From UMGS1225 sp034086705 (GTDB lineage: Bacteria; Bacillota; Clostridia; Oscillospirales; CAG-272), in the NCBI GenBank assembly GCA_034086705.1, contig JAXDZV010000044.1, positions 1 to 16,315 on the forward strand: a DNA stretch of 16,315 bases, written 5' to 3'. Numbering within the stretch: position 1 is the first letter of the stretch; every line of letters starts with the position of its first letter. Positions 1 through 7,800 of this stretch are shown here, piece by piece. The notes under the pieces were generated by a model, which saw only the letters and a list, made by a program, of their open reading frames with translations, was not told where the DNA came from and did no database searches. The translations under genes and the position numbers were made by a program.

Positions 1-76
1 GCTCCGATAAATCGCAGCAACGGTTCTTGTTCTCCAACGTGCACAGCGCTTGCTTTGTCTGTTTTGCAAATGACAT
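1..76 (-). CDS. whiA: WhiA, N-terminal fragment (cut by window edge)
   Basis: Only the first 25 codons are present, reading MSFAKQTKQALCTL then ENKNRCCDLSE. WhiA proteins of Firmicutes and Actinobacteria commonly start MSF and carry a CC pair followed by a short acidic/hydrophobic run near residue 20, and this fragment matches that. WhiA is a DNA-binding protein with a LAGLIDADG-like domain and a helix-turn-helix; it acts in sporulation in Streptomyces and in division/chromosome segregation in Bacillus. The start is well supported: a GAGGTG ribosome site lies just upstream and overlaps the murB stop codon, with only 8 bp between the two genes, so translation is probably coupled to murB. The rest of the gene lies to the left of the window, so domains cannot be checked. 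The call rests on a short match plus synteny. Confidence 0.72.
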   Translation of the reverse strand, partial: MSFAKQTKQALCTLENKNRCCDLSE

Positions 77-84
77 AGCACACC

Positions 85-1005
85 TCAGCATCCGATCCTG
101 CATAACTCGCATTCGAGCTGCTTTCCATATTTTTCCGCAACCGTGCATTGTATTCGCTCAATCAAAGCCGTCACGTCTGCCGCCGTAGCTCCGCCTCGAT
201 TGATAATAAAACCGGCATGCTTTTCACTGACCTGCGCACCACCGATCTGCAGCCCCTTCAAACCGGCCCGATCGATCAGCTGCGCGCTTGCAAACCCGTC
301 CCCGCGTTTAAAAATACTACCGGCGCTGGGATATGCCAACGGCTGCGTTTGCTGGCGTGCATATAGGTTTTTCTGCATTTGTGTCAAAATTTCGGTGCTG
401 TCTGCGAGCTGTAGCGCAAACTGTGCCTGCAAAATAATATAACGTCCTGTTTGAAACACGCTCTTTCGATATCCGAATTCGCACGCTTCTGCCGACAGCG
501 TCCGTACGCAAGCATTTTGAATGTCCCAGACTATAACACTCTGCGTAATATCCGACATCTGCCCGCCGTATGCACCCGCATTCATGGTCAGTGCCCCACC
601 GACCGTGCCCGGAATACCGCAGGCAAACGCAAGCCCCTGCAACGACGCACGCTGCGCATGCCTTGCCAGTACCGGCAGCATCACTCCCGCCTGTGCAATC
701 AATATCTGTCCTTTTTGCCGCACACTGCGCAGCATCTTAGTACAAAGAACGGCACCTGTAAAGCCGTTGTCTGAAAAAAGCACATTGCTCCCGTTTCCGA
801 GCAACAAAAACGGGACCCCGAAAGAACAGCACTGCGACACACACAACTCCAACGCACGCAAAGATCGCGGCTGAATAAATACCTCCGCATTTCCCCCAAT
901 ACGAAATGTACAATGCTCAGCCAGCGGCTCCTGCCGGCGAAGCTCCATATCCCGCCTTGTCTGCAGGGCACAACACAAGAGCTGCAAGGTGTCCAAGTCG
1001 TTCAT
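85..1005 (-). CDS. murB: UDP-N-acetylenolpyruvoylglucosamine reductase MurB
   Basis: MurB is a cytoplasmic FAD enzyme that reduces UDP-GlcNAc-enolpyruvate to UDP-MurNAc with NADPH, the second committed step of peptidoglycan precursor synthesis. From an ATG at 1005 it is 306 residues. Visible motifs are TFRIGG (33-38), GNGSNVLFSD (70-79) and the FAD-binding GIPGTVGGALTMNAGAYGG (130-148), then YPSAGSIFK (225-233) with the proton-donor serine at 230, SEKHAGFIIN (260-269), and a C-terminal Glu-rich LECEL (297-301) that likely holds the catalytic glutamate. The short form and the SEKHAGF motif fit the Firmicutes type II class. A GTG at 1014 is in frame but sits 1 nt from the AGGAGGG ribosome site; the ATG at 1005 is spaced correctly and is preferred. 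The gene is divergent from nth and leads into whiA; rapZ and yvcK are not between them. Confidence 0.97.
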   Translation of the reverse strand: MNDLDTLQLLCCALQTRRDMELRRQEPLAEHCTFRIGGNAEVFIQPRSLRALELCVSQCCSFGVPFLLLGNGSNVLFSDNGFTGAVLCTKMLRSVRQKGQILIAQAGVMLPVLARHAQRASLQGLAFACGIPGTVGGALTMNAGAYGGQMSDITQSVIVWDIQNACVRTLSAEACEFGYRKSVFQTGRYIILQAQFALQLADSTEILTQMQKNLYARQQTQPLAYPSAGSIFKRGDGFASAQLIDRAGLKGLQIGGAQVSEKHAGFIINRGGATAADVTALIERIQCTVAEKYGKQLECELCRIGC

Positions 1006-1014
1006 GTAAAACAC

Positions 1015-1022
1015 TCCCTCCT
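1015..1022 (-). promoter_or_regulatory. Ribosome binding site that decides the murB start
   Basis: On the minus strand this reads AGGAGGGA, a near-perfect Shine-Dalgarno. It lies about 10 nt before the ATG at 1005 but directly abuts the in-frame GTG at 1014, so the ATG is the likely start. Confidence 0.75.
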
Positions 1023-1060
1023 ACATAATTGTAAGGCCGCTTATGTTTCACTATATTTTT

Positions 1061-1088
1061 ATTGTACCACATTTCTGCGTTGTTGCAA
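1061..1088 (-). promoter_or_regulatory. Candidate sigma-A promoter of murB-whiA
   Basis: Minus strand: -35 TTGCAA (1088-1083), 16-nt spacer, -10 TACAAT (1066-1061). A TG one base upstream of the -10 makes it an extended -10. It would give a leader of roughly 50 nt before murB. Seen by eye only; no transcript data. Confidence 0.6.
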
Positions 1089-1148
1089 AGAATAAATTGT
1101 ATCTTTTTTCCGCATCAAATCACTAAGCTTTTGCTGTGCCACTTTTTC

Positions 1149-1177
1149 TTGCATTCCGATTAAAGCTGTGATAAAAT
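1149..1177 (+). promoter_or_regulatory. Candidate sigma-A promoter of the nth-mutY operon
   Basis: -35 TTGCAT (1149-1154), a 17-nt spacer and -10 TAAAAT (1172-1177), with TG at 1169-1170 forming an extended -10. Transcription would begin near 1184, leaving a leader of about 25 nt that contains a GGGAAG ribosome site. It faces away from the murB promoter in a roughly 200-bp divergent region that shows no other clear feature. Confidence 0.6.
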
Positions 1178-1208
1178 GGAGAAAATCATATAAACGGCGG
1201 GAAGACAC

Positions 1209-1868
1209 ATGGAAGAAAGTACAAATAAAAGTTCTCACGCATATGTGCAAACCGTGCTGCACTTTCTGCAACAGCGATATCCGACGGCGGAATGTGCCCT
1301 GCATTGGGGAGGAAAAGATCCTTGGCGGCTGCTGGTCATGGGCCGTCTGTCTGCACAGTGCACAGACGAACGGGTCAACGCTGTTTGCCGGAAATTGTTT
1401 GCCGTGTATCCGGATTGTGCCTCCATGGCGCAAGCGGATTTAAAAACATTGGAGGGGCTTGTTTTCTCCTGCGGCGTTTACCGCGTCAAAGCAGCAAATT
1501 TGCGGGACGCTTCACGCATGCTGATTGAATGCTATCACGGCAACGTGCCGGACGATATGCAGCAGCTTTTGACACTGCCCGGCGTCGGCAGAAAAATTGC
1601 AAATTTAATTCTCGGCGATGTATATCATCGTCCCGCCATTGTTGCAGATACCCATTGCATCCGCATTTCCAATCGACTGGGTCTTTGCAGCAGTACCAAT
1701 CCTGTATTGGTAGAACGACAGCTTCGCGAACAAATCCCTCCACAAGAGTCTTCCGATTTTTGCCACAGACTGGTGCTCTTCGGGCGAGACCTTTGCACTG
1801 CGCGTGCCCCCAAGTGCGTGCTGTGCCCGCTGCATTGCCCGTGGAGTACGCAACAAATGCTGCCATGA
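1209..1868 (+). CDS. nth: Endonuclease III (DNA glycosylase/AP lyase)
   Basis: This bifunctional base-excision repair enzyme removes oxidised pyrimidines and nicks the abasic site. The protein has 219 residues, close to the usual 210-220. The N-terminal helical part carries LSAQCTD (47-53). The helix-hairpin-helix LPGVGRK (123-129) ends in the catalytic lysine K129, and the catalytic aspartate is D147 in VADTH. The C-terminal Fe-S loop has cysteines at 196, 203, 206 and 210. Spacing is C-X6-C-X2-C-X3-C rather than the classical C-X6-C-X2-C-X5-C, so two residues are missing before the last ligand. The start is the ATG after GGGAAG. The stop shares four bases (ATGA) with the mutY start, so the two repair glycosylases are probably translationally coupled. 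The identification is firm; only Fe-S geometry is open. Confidence 0.95.
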   Translation: MEESTNKSSHAYVQTVLHFLQQRYPTAECALHWGGKDPWRLLVMGRLSAQCTDERVNAVCRKLFAVYPDCASMAQADLKTLEGLVFSCGVYRVKAANLRDASRMLIECYHGNVPDDMQQLLTLPGVGRKIANLILGDVYHRPAIVADTHCIRISNRLGLCSSTNPVLVERQLREQIPPQESSDFCHRLVLFGRDLCTARAPKCVLCPLHCPWSTQQMLP

Positions 1869-2983
1869 AAACAGAACACCAAACAAATGTATTGACACCC
1901 CCCCAGCTGCAACAAATCGCACAAATTGTAACGCCCTTGCTGTATTGGTATCAGGCCAATGCACGCGATCTGCCATGGCGACGTGAACCGACACCCTATC
2001 ATGTGTGGGTCAGTGAGGTCATGCTGCAGCAAACGCGCGTAGAAGCTGTCAAGCCGTACTACGAGCGCTTTCTTGCTGCATTTCCGGATATTGCTGCTTT
2101 GGCGGCGGCCCCGCAGGAACAACTCATGAAATTATGGCAGGGGCTGGGATATTACTCTCGTGCACGAAACCTGCAAAAAGGTGCGTGTACCGTGCAAGAA
2201 GAATTCGGCGGTGTCTTGCCAAAGCAACCGCAGCTGCTGCTCCGCATTCCGGGCATTGGACCGTATACCGCAGGTGCCATTGCTTCGATTGCCTACGGTC
2301 TGCCGGCACCTGCGATAGATGGCAACGTTGTGCGTGTACTGGCAAGACTGCTGGCTGATACGCGCGATACCGATGACCCACAGCTCAAGCCATCTTACCA
2401 TGCATTACTAAAAGCAATTTACCCGCGCGAAGCCGCTTCTGCGTTCACGCAGGCGCTCATGGAGCTGGGAGCTGTCATTTGCATGCCGAACGGTGCTCCG
2501 CATTGCACACTTTGTCCGTTACAGCAAATTTGTCAGGCGAGACAAACCGGCCAACAGCTTCTCTTTCCGAAGAAAAAGCCACGTGCGCCGCGTAAAGCAG
2601 AAGATAAAACAGTTTTTCTCTTACGCTGGCAAAACGGCTTTCTGCTACAGCGTCAGCCCGAGCACGGATTGTTAGCGGGACTGTATTTGTTTTTACAAAC
2701 AGACGGTCATTTCTCACAAGAAAAAGCCCATGCATACCTGCGCAGTCTTGGTCTGCATACCGGTCCGCTATGCCGGCAGGCAGATACAACACACATCTTC
2801 ACACATCGAGAATGGCATATGCAATGCTTTTCAGCCACCGTTTTACAGCCACCACCTATGCAAACAACGCTGATTTGTGCAGACAGGCAAGCGTTGCAAA
2901 GCATATACGCTGTTCCCTCTGCGCATGCCGTTTACCTGCAAACGGCATTGACAGAGCTTATCCCGCAGGAATTACAAATCTAA
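1865..2983 (+). CDS. mutY: Adenine DNA glycosylase MutY
   Basis: MutY removes adenine mispaired with 8-oxoguanine, preventing G:C to T:A changes. The protein is 372 residues. The catalytic glutamate is E51 in VSEVMLQQT, the helix-hairpin-helix is LRIPGIGPYTAGA (126-138), and the catalytic aspartate is D152 in IDGNVVRVLAR. Four Fe-S cysteines sit at 206, 214, 217 and 223, spaced X7, X2, X5. The first gap is one longer than in the E. coli enzyme; from memory, a PNGAP insert of this kind is common in Firmicutes. From about residue 245 a NUDIX-like domain follows, with LLAGLYLF (269-276) and the 8-oxoG-reading FTHREWHM (311-318). An upstream in-frame extension back to 1529 lies inside nth in another frame and is not believed. 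The ATG overlapping the nth stop is the natural start. Confidence 0.97.
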   Translation: MKTEHQTNVLTPPQLQQIAQIVTPLLYWYQANARDLPWRREPTPYHVWVSEVMLQQTRVEAVKPYYERFLAAFPDIAALAAAPQEQLMKLWQGLGYYSRARNLQKGACTVQEEFGGVLPKQPQLLLRIPGIGPYTAGAIASIAYGLPAPAIDGNVVRVLARLLADTRDTDDPQLKPSYHALLKAIYPREAASAFTQALMELGAVICMPNGAPHCTLCPLQQICQARQTGQQLLFPKKKPRAPRKAEDKTVFLLRWQNGFLLQRQPEHGLLAGLYLFLQTDGHFSQEKAHAYLRSLGLHTGPLCRQADTTHIFTHREWHMQCFSATVLQPPPMQTTLICADRQALQSIYAVPSAHAVYLQTALTELIPQELQI

Positions 2984-2997
2984 ACGGAGAAAATTTC

Positions 2998-3909
2998 ATG
3001 CCGAGCAAACATTCCATTTTTGTTGCACGCAGCTATCTCAGGAATCCCCGTGCTGTCACTTGTCTTTGCCTTCTATGCAGCATTCTGTGCGTTTTGTGTG
3101 GCTGCACAGTACAACCCGGGCCCAAAGAGACTGCGACAAAGTCACAGCTATATACGGTAACACAGGCTGCTCTGCCTGCCGCACAGCCGGCTGCGCTGCA
3201 AAGCTCCGTGCCGGAACCGCAAACGCAATCACCATCTGTCACTCCCGACCCAAATGAAGAATTGCTGCGCCCGCAAGTGCTGATGTATCATGCAGTAAGC
3301 GATACGCCCTGGAGTTCCCTGTCCTCTTTGTTTGTGCGCCCTGCAGAGCTGCGTGAACAAATTGATGCATTGCTTGCGCAGGGATATACCTTTTGCTTTG
3401 CAGACGAATATGCAGACAGTGCGCAAAAAAGCGTAATCTTAACGTTCGATGACGGATATGAAGATAATTATACGGAGCTATTGCCGATTTTACTAGAAAA
3501 AAAGGTTGTCGCAACCGTCTTTATTATCAGCGACATGGTTGACACAGAACATTATCTGACAACGGAACAGATTTTGCAAATGGATCGCAGCGGAGTCATA
3601 CGGTTTGGTTGCCATACCGCCTCCCATCCATACCTGACGGAACTTTCAGCGCAGGCGCAGCGCGCAGAGATGCAAAGTTGCAAAACCTATTTAGAAGAGC
3701 TGCTCCAAAAACCTTGCCGCAGCATAGCCTACCCTTATGGCGACTACAACGCCTCTGTCTATGCCTGTGCCGCAGATCTCTTCGATTTCGGGTACTCTAC
3801 CAATGATCCAAGGTTTTTCCCGCGGCATTCTAATTCTCGTTGCGCGATTCCACGGCATTTTGTTTGCCGTGGTATGGGCACAAACAATCTACTTGCAAAG
3901 CTCGACTGA
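2998..3909 (+). CDS. Lipoprotein polysaccharide deacetylase (NodB/CE4 family)
   Basis: The 303-residue product looks like a membrane-anchored carbohydrate esterase family 4 enzyme, which removes acetyl groups from N-acetyl sugars in peptidoglycan or other polymers outside the cell. A basic N-terminus is followed by a hydrophobic stretch (about 19-35) ending in the lipobox-like LCGC, with C36 as the probable lipidation site. A Pro/Gln/Ala/Ser/Thr-rich linker (37-88) follows. NodB motifs are TFDDGYED (149-156, metal/catalytic Asp 151-152), HTASH (206-210, metal His pair), AYPYGDY (244-250) and DFGYSTND (263-270). MYHAV (96-100) precedes the domain, as in many CE4 proteins. The start ATG has GGAGA 7 nt upstream and lies 14 bp after mutY. 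The signal segment is unusually cysteine-rich (22, 24, 27, 31, 34, 36). Substrate is not deducible. Confidence 0.88.
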   Translation: MPSKHSIFVARSYLRNPRAVTCLCLLCSILCVLCGCTVQPGPKETATKSQLYTVTQAALPAAQPAALQSSVPEPQTQSPSVTPDPNEELLRPQVLMYHAVSDTPWSSLSSLFVRPAELREQIDALLAQGYTFCFADEYADSAQKSVILTFDDGYEDNYTELLPILLEKKVVATVFIISDMVDTEHYLTTEQILQMDRSGVIRFGCHTASHPYLTELSAQAQRAEMQSCKTYLEELLQKPCRSIAYPYGDYNASVYACAADLFDFGYSTNDPRFFPRHSNSRCAIPRHFVCRGMGTNNLLAKLD

Positions 3910-3923
3910 GCACGGAACGCACT

Positions 3924-4622
3924 ATGAAGCCATATACAATTCTTTGGGAAAATCAAAGCCTTATCGCCGTTTGTAAAGCCGCAAATGTATCTTCTGTGGC
4001 AGATGAAAAAGATAGCGCAGACCTTTGCACACAGCTTTGCGCCTATACTGGCAATACCGTGTATCCGGTTCACCGGCTGGACCGGATGACCGGTGGCGTT
4101 ATCGTTTATGCAAAAACAACTGCTGCCGCTGCCGCCCTGAGTGCACAGATGAAAGCACATACAACACAAAAGACCTATCTTGCCGTAGTCGAGGGGGTGC
4201 CGGTGCTTTCCTGCGCAACGCTGCGCCATTTTCTTTTTTTCGACCGTCACAAGGGAAAAAGCTACCCTGTTCGAATACAACAGACCGGTTCGCCTATGCG
4301 CCGCAGCGTCAAGGAAGCAATTTTGGACTATACGCTCTGCGCAAGCATTGCAACGCCGCAGGGAACACGTTCTCTGTTGCGCGTGCTTTTGAAGACCGGA
4401 CGAACCCATCAAATTCGCTGTCAGCTTGCTGCAGTAGGCTGCCCGTTATGCGGTGACGGCAAATACGGGGCCCATGACAAAGAGTGCCGTTGTGCGCTGT
4501 GGGCATTTTCGCTTTCGTTTACGGATCCGGAGAGTGGCACGTGCCTTACACTAACCGCCCCACCACCGGATCAATATCCCTGGAAGCTGTTTTCTGATTC
4601 CATACAAAATTTATCGCCGTAA
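3924..4622 (+). CDS. RluA-family RNA pseudouridine synthase
   Basis: The 232-residue protein is a cytoplasmic enzyme that isomerises uridine to pseudouridine in rRNA or tRNA. The family signature HRLDRMTGGV starts at residue 50, with catalytic D53. KTGRTHQIR (157-165) and a GDGKYG segment (177-182) form the rest of the active-site region. It lacks the N-terminal S4 RNA-binding domain of RluD-type enzymes, so it is a short stand-alone catalytic form. The target site cannot be named from sequence, and several short clade members are known with different targets. The ATG at 3924 lies 14 bp after the deacetylase stop; the ribosome site is weak (ACGGAA). A longer in-frame reading from 3840 would overlap the deacetylase and adds no family sequence. 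It is the last gene of the nth-mutY transcript, before a terminator candidate. Confidence 0.92.
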   Translation: MKPYTILWENQSLIAVCKAANVSSVADEKDSADLCTQLCAYTGNTVYPVHRLDRMTGGVIVYAKTTAAAAALSAQMKAHTTQKTYLAVVEGVPVLSCATLRHFLFFDRHKGKSYPVRIQQTGSPMRRSVKEAILDYTLCASIATPQGTRSLLRVLLKTGRTHQIRCQLAAVGCPLCGDGKYGAHDKECRCALWAFSLSFTDPESGTCLTLTAPPPDQYPWKLFSDSIQNLSP

Positions 4623-4624
4623 AC

Positions 4625-4667
4625 CCGCAGCCGTATTTGCGGCAGAGGCTCTGCGGCTTTCTTTTTT
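4625..4667 (+). terminator. Candidate rho-independent terminator after the pseudouridine synthase gene
   Basis: CCGCAG (4625-4630) can pair with CTGCGG (4651-4656), or AGCCG (4629-4633) with CGGCT (4654-4658), and GCAGAG/CTCTGC (4642-4654) can form an inner hairpin. The T-rich tract TTTCTTTTTT (4658-4667) follows immediately. The stem has alternatives rather than one perfect helix, so confidence is moderate, but its place 3 bp after the last stop codon and before a strong promoter fits a transcript end. Confidence 0.6.
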
Positions 4668-4762
4668 GAAATGTGCAATCATCGGCGAACACGCTGCGAG
4701 GGCATATGGCATTCCCTTTTTCGAAAATGTTGCAAAAGCCGGGGAAATCTTTGCAAGAAGGA

Positions 4763-4791
4763 TTGAAAAAGAAGTGTTTTTGCGATATAAT
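4763..4791 (+). promoter_or_regulatory. Near-consensus sigma-A promoter of the smc-leuS operon
   Basis: -35 TTGAAA (4763-4768), 17-nt spacer, -10 TATAAT (4786-4791): one mismatch from the full consensus with ideal spacing. Transcription would start near 4798, giving a leader of about 70 nt. It is the best promoter in the window, lies just after a terminator candidate, and no other convincing promoter is seen before 16180, so it may drive all nine downstream genes. Confidence 0.75.
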
Positions 4792-4856
4792 GGAATGAAT
4801 CGTTGTGTTTGCGCCTTCCTCGGCTACAGTCACAGCACCGAAGAAGAAAAAGAAAC

Positions 4857-4862
4857 GGAGGA
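4857..4862 (+). promoter_or_regulatory. Ribosome binding site that sets a TTG start for smc
   Basis: GGAGGA lies 8 nt before the TTG at 4871. An upstream in-frame GTG at 4805 has no such site and would add a basic 22-residue tail that SMC proteins do not have. Confidence 0.8.
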
Positions 4863-4870
4863 AGCAGTTC

Positions 4871-7800
4871 TTGCTATTGAAGACATTGGAGCTGCAAGGG
4901 TTTAAATCCTTTCCGGATAAGACCGTATTGCGCTTTGACCGGGGTGCGACCGTTATTGTCGGTCCCAACGGAAGTGGAAAATCCAATATTTCTGACGCGA
5001 TGAAATGGGTGCTCGGAGAGCTCTCTTCCAAAAGTCTGCGCGGGAACCGCATGGAGGATGTTATTTTCGGCGGCACAGATACGCGACGGCAAATGGGCTA
5101 CGCGGAGGTTTGCGTCACTTTTGACAATTCCGAACAGGCAGGCGCGCGCCTGGGATCCGAATTTGACGAAGTCAGCATTACAAGACGCTATTACCGTGCG
5201 GGAGAAAGCGAATATTATATCAACAAAAAACCTGTGCGGCTGCGGGATATTCATGAGCTGTTTCTCAATACCGGTATCGGCCGCGAGGGCTACTCTATCA
5301 TCGGGCAGGGGCGTATTGCGGAAATCATTTCTCAAAAAAGTGAAGATCGCCGCGCTGTATTTGAAGAGGCGGCAGGGATATCAAAATATCGTTTTCAAAA
5401 GACAGAAGCGGAAAAAAAGCTGTTGGGCGTTGAGGACAATCTGCAGCGTGTACAGGATATTCTCGCAGAGTTGACAGCGCGTGTCGGGCCACTTGAAAAA
5501 GACGCTGAAAAAGCAAAAATTTATCTTTCCTTATATGCAGAAAAGAAGCAACTCGATGTCAGTCTTTGGCTGTTCGATATGGAATTGCTGCGCGTACGCA
5601 TTGAAACGCTTAAAGCTGATTTTCTCCGTGCAAAGGATGACTACGATCGTGCCGGAGAGGCGTTGACAGACTTGGAAAATCGCAGCGACCGGTTATACCA
5701 GTTGGCGCAGGAAAACAAGGCGCAGATGGAACACTTGGCAGAAGAGCTCACAAATATACAAGCACGCCGTCTGGCGGCACAATCAGATATTAAAGTGCAG
5801 GAAAATGAAATTGCACACATTGATGAACAACTTGCCGCCAACAAACAGGGACAAGCTCAGCGCGCAGACTTTTTAGAGCAAGCACGCCGCGAACTTGCCG
5901 CACTGCACGCCCAGGCGCAAGTTTTGCAGCAGCAGCGCGAGCAGGCGCAGCAAGCGCTTGCGGAAAGCAGCGCGGCAACAGATGCCAAAGACGCCGAAAT
6001 CGACCGTACCTTTTTGCAACTCTCACACACAGAAGAGCAAATTGCCGCAGCCGCCGCACGGCAAGCGCAAGCGTATGGCGCGCTTGCTGTGTTGGAAGAT
6101 ACAAAAGCAAATCGTACACAGCGCAAAGAAGAACTGCAAAATACCACGGAAAAGCTGGAACAGGATATGGCGCTTTTGCAACAGCGCTGTGAAAAAGCAA
6201 AAGAGGCCGTGCAGACATACAAAAACAAAACAGAGCAGTCTAATGCACAGCTTGCCGCACGCCAACAAGAATACAATGCCTGTGATGTGCAGCGCTCTCA
6301 ACTCGCAGCACAGCAAAATGAGTTGTACCTCTCCCACACGGAAAAGAAAAACCGCGTGGAAGCTCTCACACGCATGGAGGAGCTTTTTGAAGGATATGCA
6401 CGCAGCGTACGGTTTATCATGCATGCTTATACAGCCGGAAAGTTGCCCGCAGATGCTGTGCTGTACGGTCCCGTTTCCCAGTTGATCACCGTGGAACAAC
6501 GCTATGCAACCGCGATTGAAACCGCATTTGGTGCCAATATGCAAAATATTGTTGTCCGGGATGAATTTGCTGCCAAAGCCGCCATACGCTATCTCAAGGA
6601 ACAAAATGGCGGTAGAGCAACTTTTTATCCATTGCAGACTGTCCGAGCAAAGCCCGCGGGAAACTACTCAGCAGCACAAAACATTCCCGGATTTTTGGGA
6701 GAAGCAAGTGCGCATGTGCAGTGCGACCCACAGTACCGACAGGTTGTCGATGCAATGATCGGCAGGATATTGGTAGCCGATACCATAGAAAGCGCTGCCA
6801 AGGTTGCCAAAGCACTTGGATATTCCGTACGTGTAGTCACGCTGGATGGACAGCAAGTCAATGCAGGCGGATCCTTTACAGGCGGTTCGCTAAGGCAGGA
6901 CAGCGGGCTTTTGACGCGCACAGCGCAAATTGAATCTCTGCGCAAGCAGGCAGCAGATCTATTACAACAAATTGAACAGGTCCAACAACAGACACAAACA
7001 CTTGCTGAACAAATGCAAGCTCTGCAGACGCAAATTGACACAGAGCAAATGCAGCTACAGATGCTGCAGACTTTAGAACAAGCAGAGCAAACGCAGTTGC
7101 AGGTTCTGCAAGCGCAGATCGAAGCAGATCGAGAGCAGCTTACGGTTCTTTCCGCGCAACGGGCTTCATTGGATGACGAAACCGCTGCATACCACACAGA
7201 ACATGCGCGTTTGCAAGGCATTGCTGATGCTGCACAGGCGGAACAAGCGCAGGCACAGCAAACCAAACAATCCCTGCTGCAAAAGCGGCAGAGCCTGGCA
7301 GAAGAGCTCGCGACGCTACAGCGAACACAAAACCGCCAGCAGGTACACGCCGCGGAACTGCAAAAAGATGCAGATGCCGCAGCGCTGGCCGTCAGCCAGA
7401 TGGAACAAAGCATTCAGGCATCGGAGGAAAAGTGTCTTGCAGCCGGCGCTGAGCAGCAGACCCTGACCCAAAGGCGGCAAGATTGTCTTGCCGAAATACA
7501 GGCTTCGCGCGATGCCATTGAGCAGCAAAACGCAGCGCAGCACGACATAGAAACACAGCGTGCAGAAGCGAAAGCAAAGAGTTTGGAATACGAACAGCGC
7601 CAAACGCAGCAGCGCGAGTTAATTCGTGAGAAAACACACGAAAAAGAACTGCTGCTGCGGCAATATACAAAAGCCGAGGCAAATCACACAGCCGCACAAA
7701 ATGAAAAAGACAAGCGTACCGGTGCCATGTGGGACGAATATGAACTGACTCTTTCTGCAGCACTGTGCTTGGAATATCCACCGCTGACAGAAGAGCAGCG

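Noticed and set aside
1529..1864. Upstream extension of the mutY open frame into nth
   Set aside because: It lies in a different frame of a well-conserved nth gene and lacks MutY family sequence; the ATG at 1865 is the correct start.
2770..2997. Upstream extension of the deacetylase open frame into mutY
   Set aside because: It overlaps the conserved MutY C-terminal domain in another frame; the ATG at 2998 is followed by a proper signal sequence and preceded by GGAGA.
4805..4870. GTG start giving SMC a 22-residue basic N-terminal extension with a Lys/Arg run
   Set aside because: No Shine-Dalgarno; the purine-rich stretch is the ribosome site of the TTG at 4871, after which the normal SMC N-terminus begins. 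The likely transcription start near 4798 also leaves almost no leader for the GTG.
4666..4905. A 79-codon open frame between the pseudouridine synthase gene and smc
   Set aside because: It starts inside the terminator T-run, contains the smc promoter, overlaps the smc start in another frame and has no ribosome site or recognisable motif.
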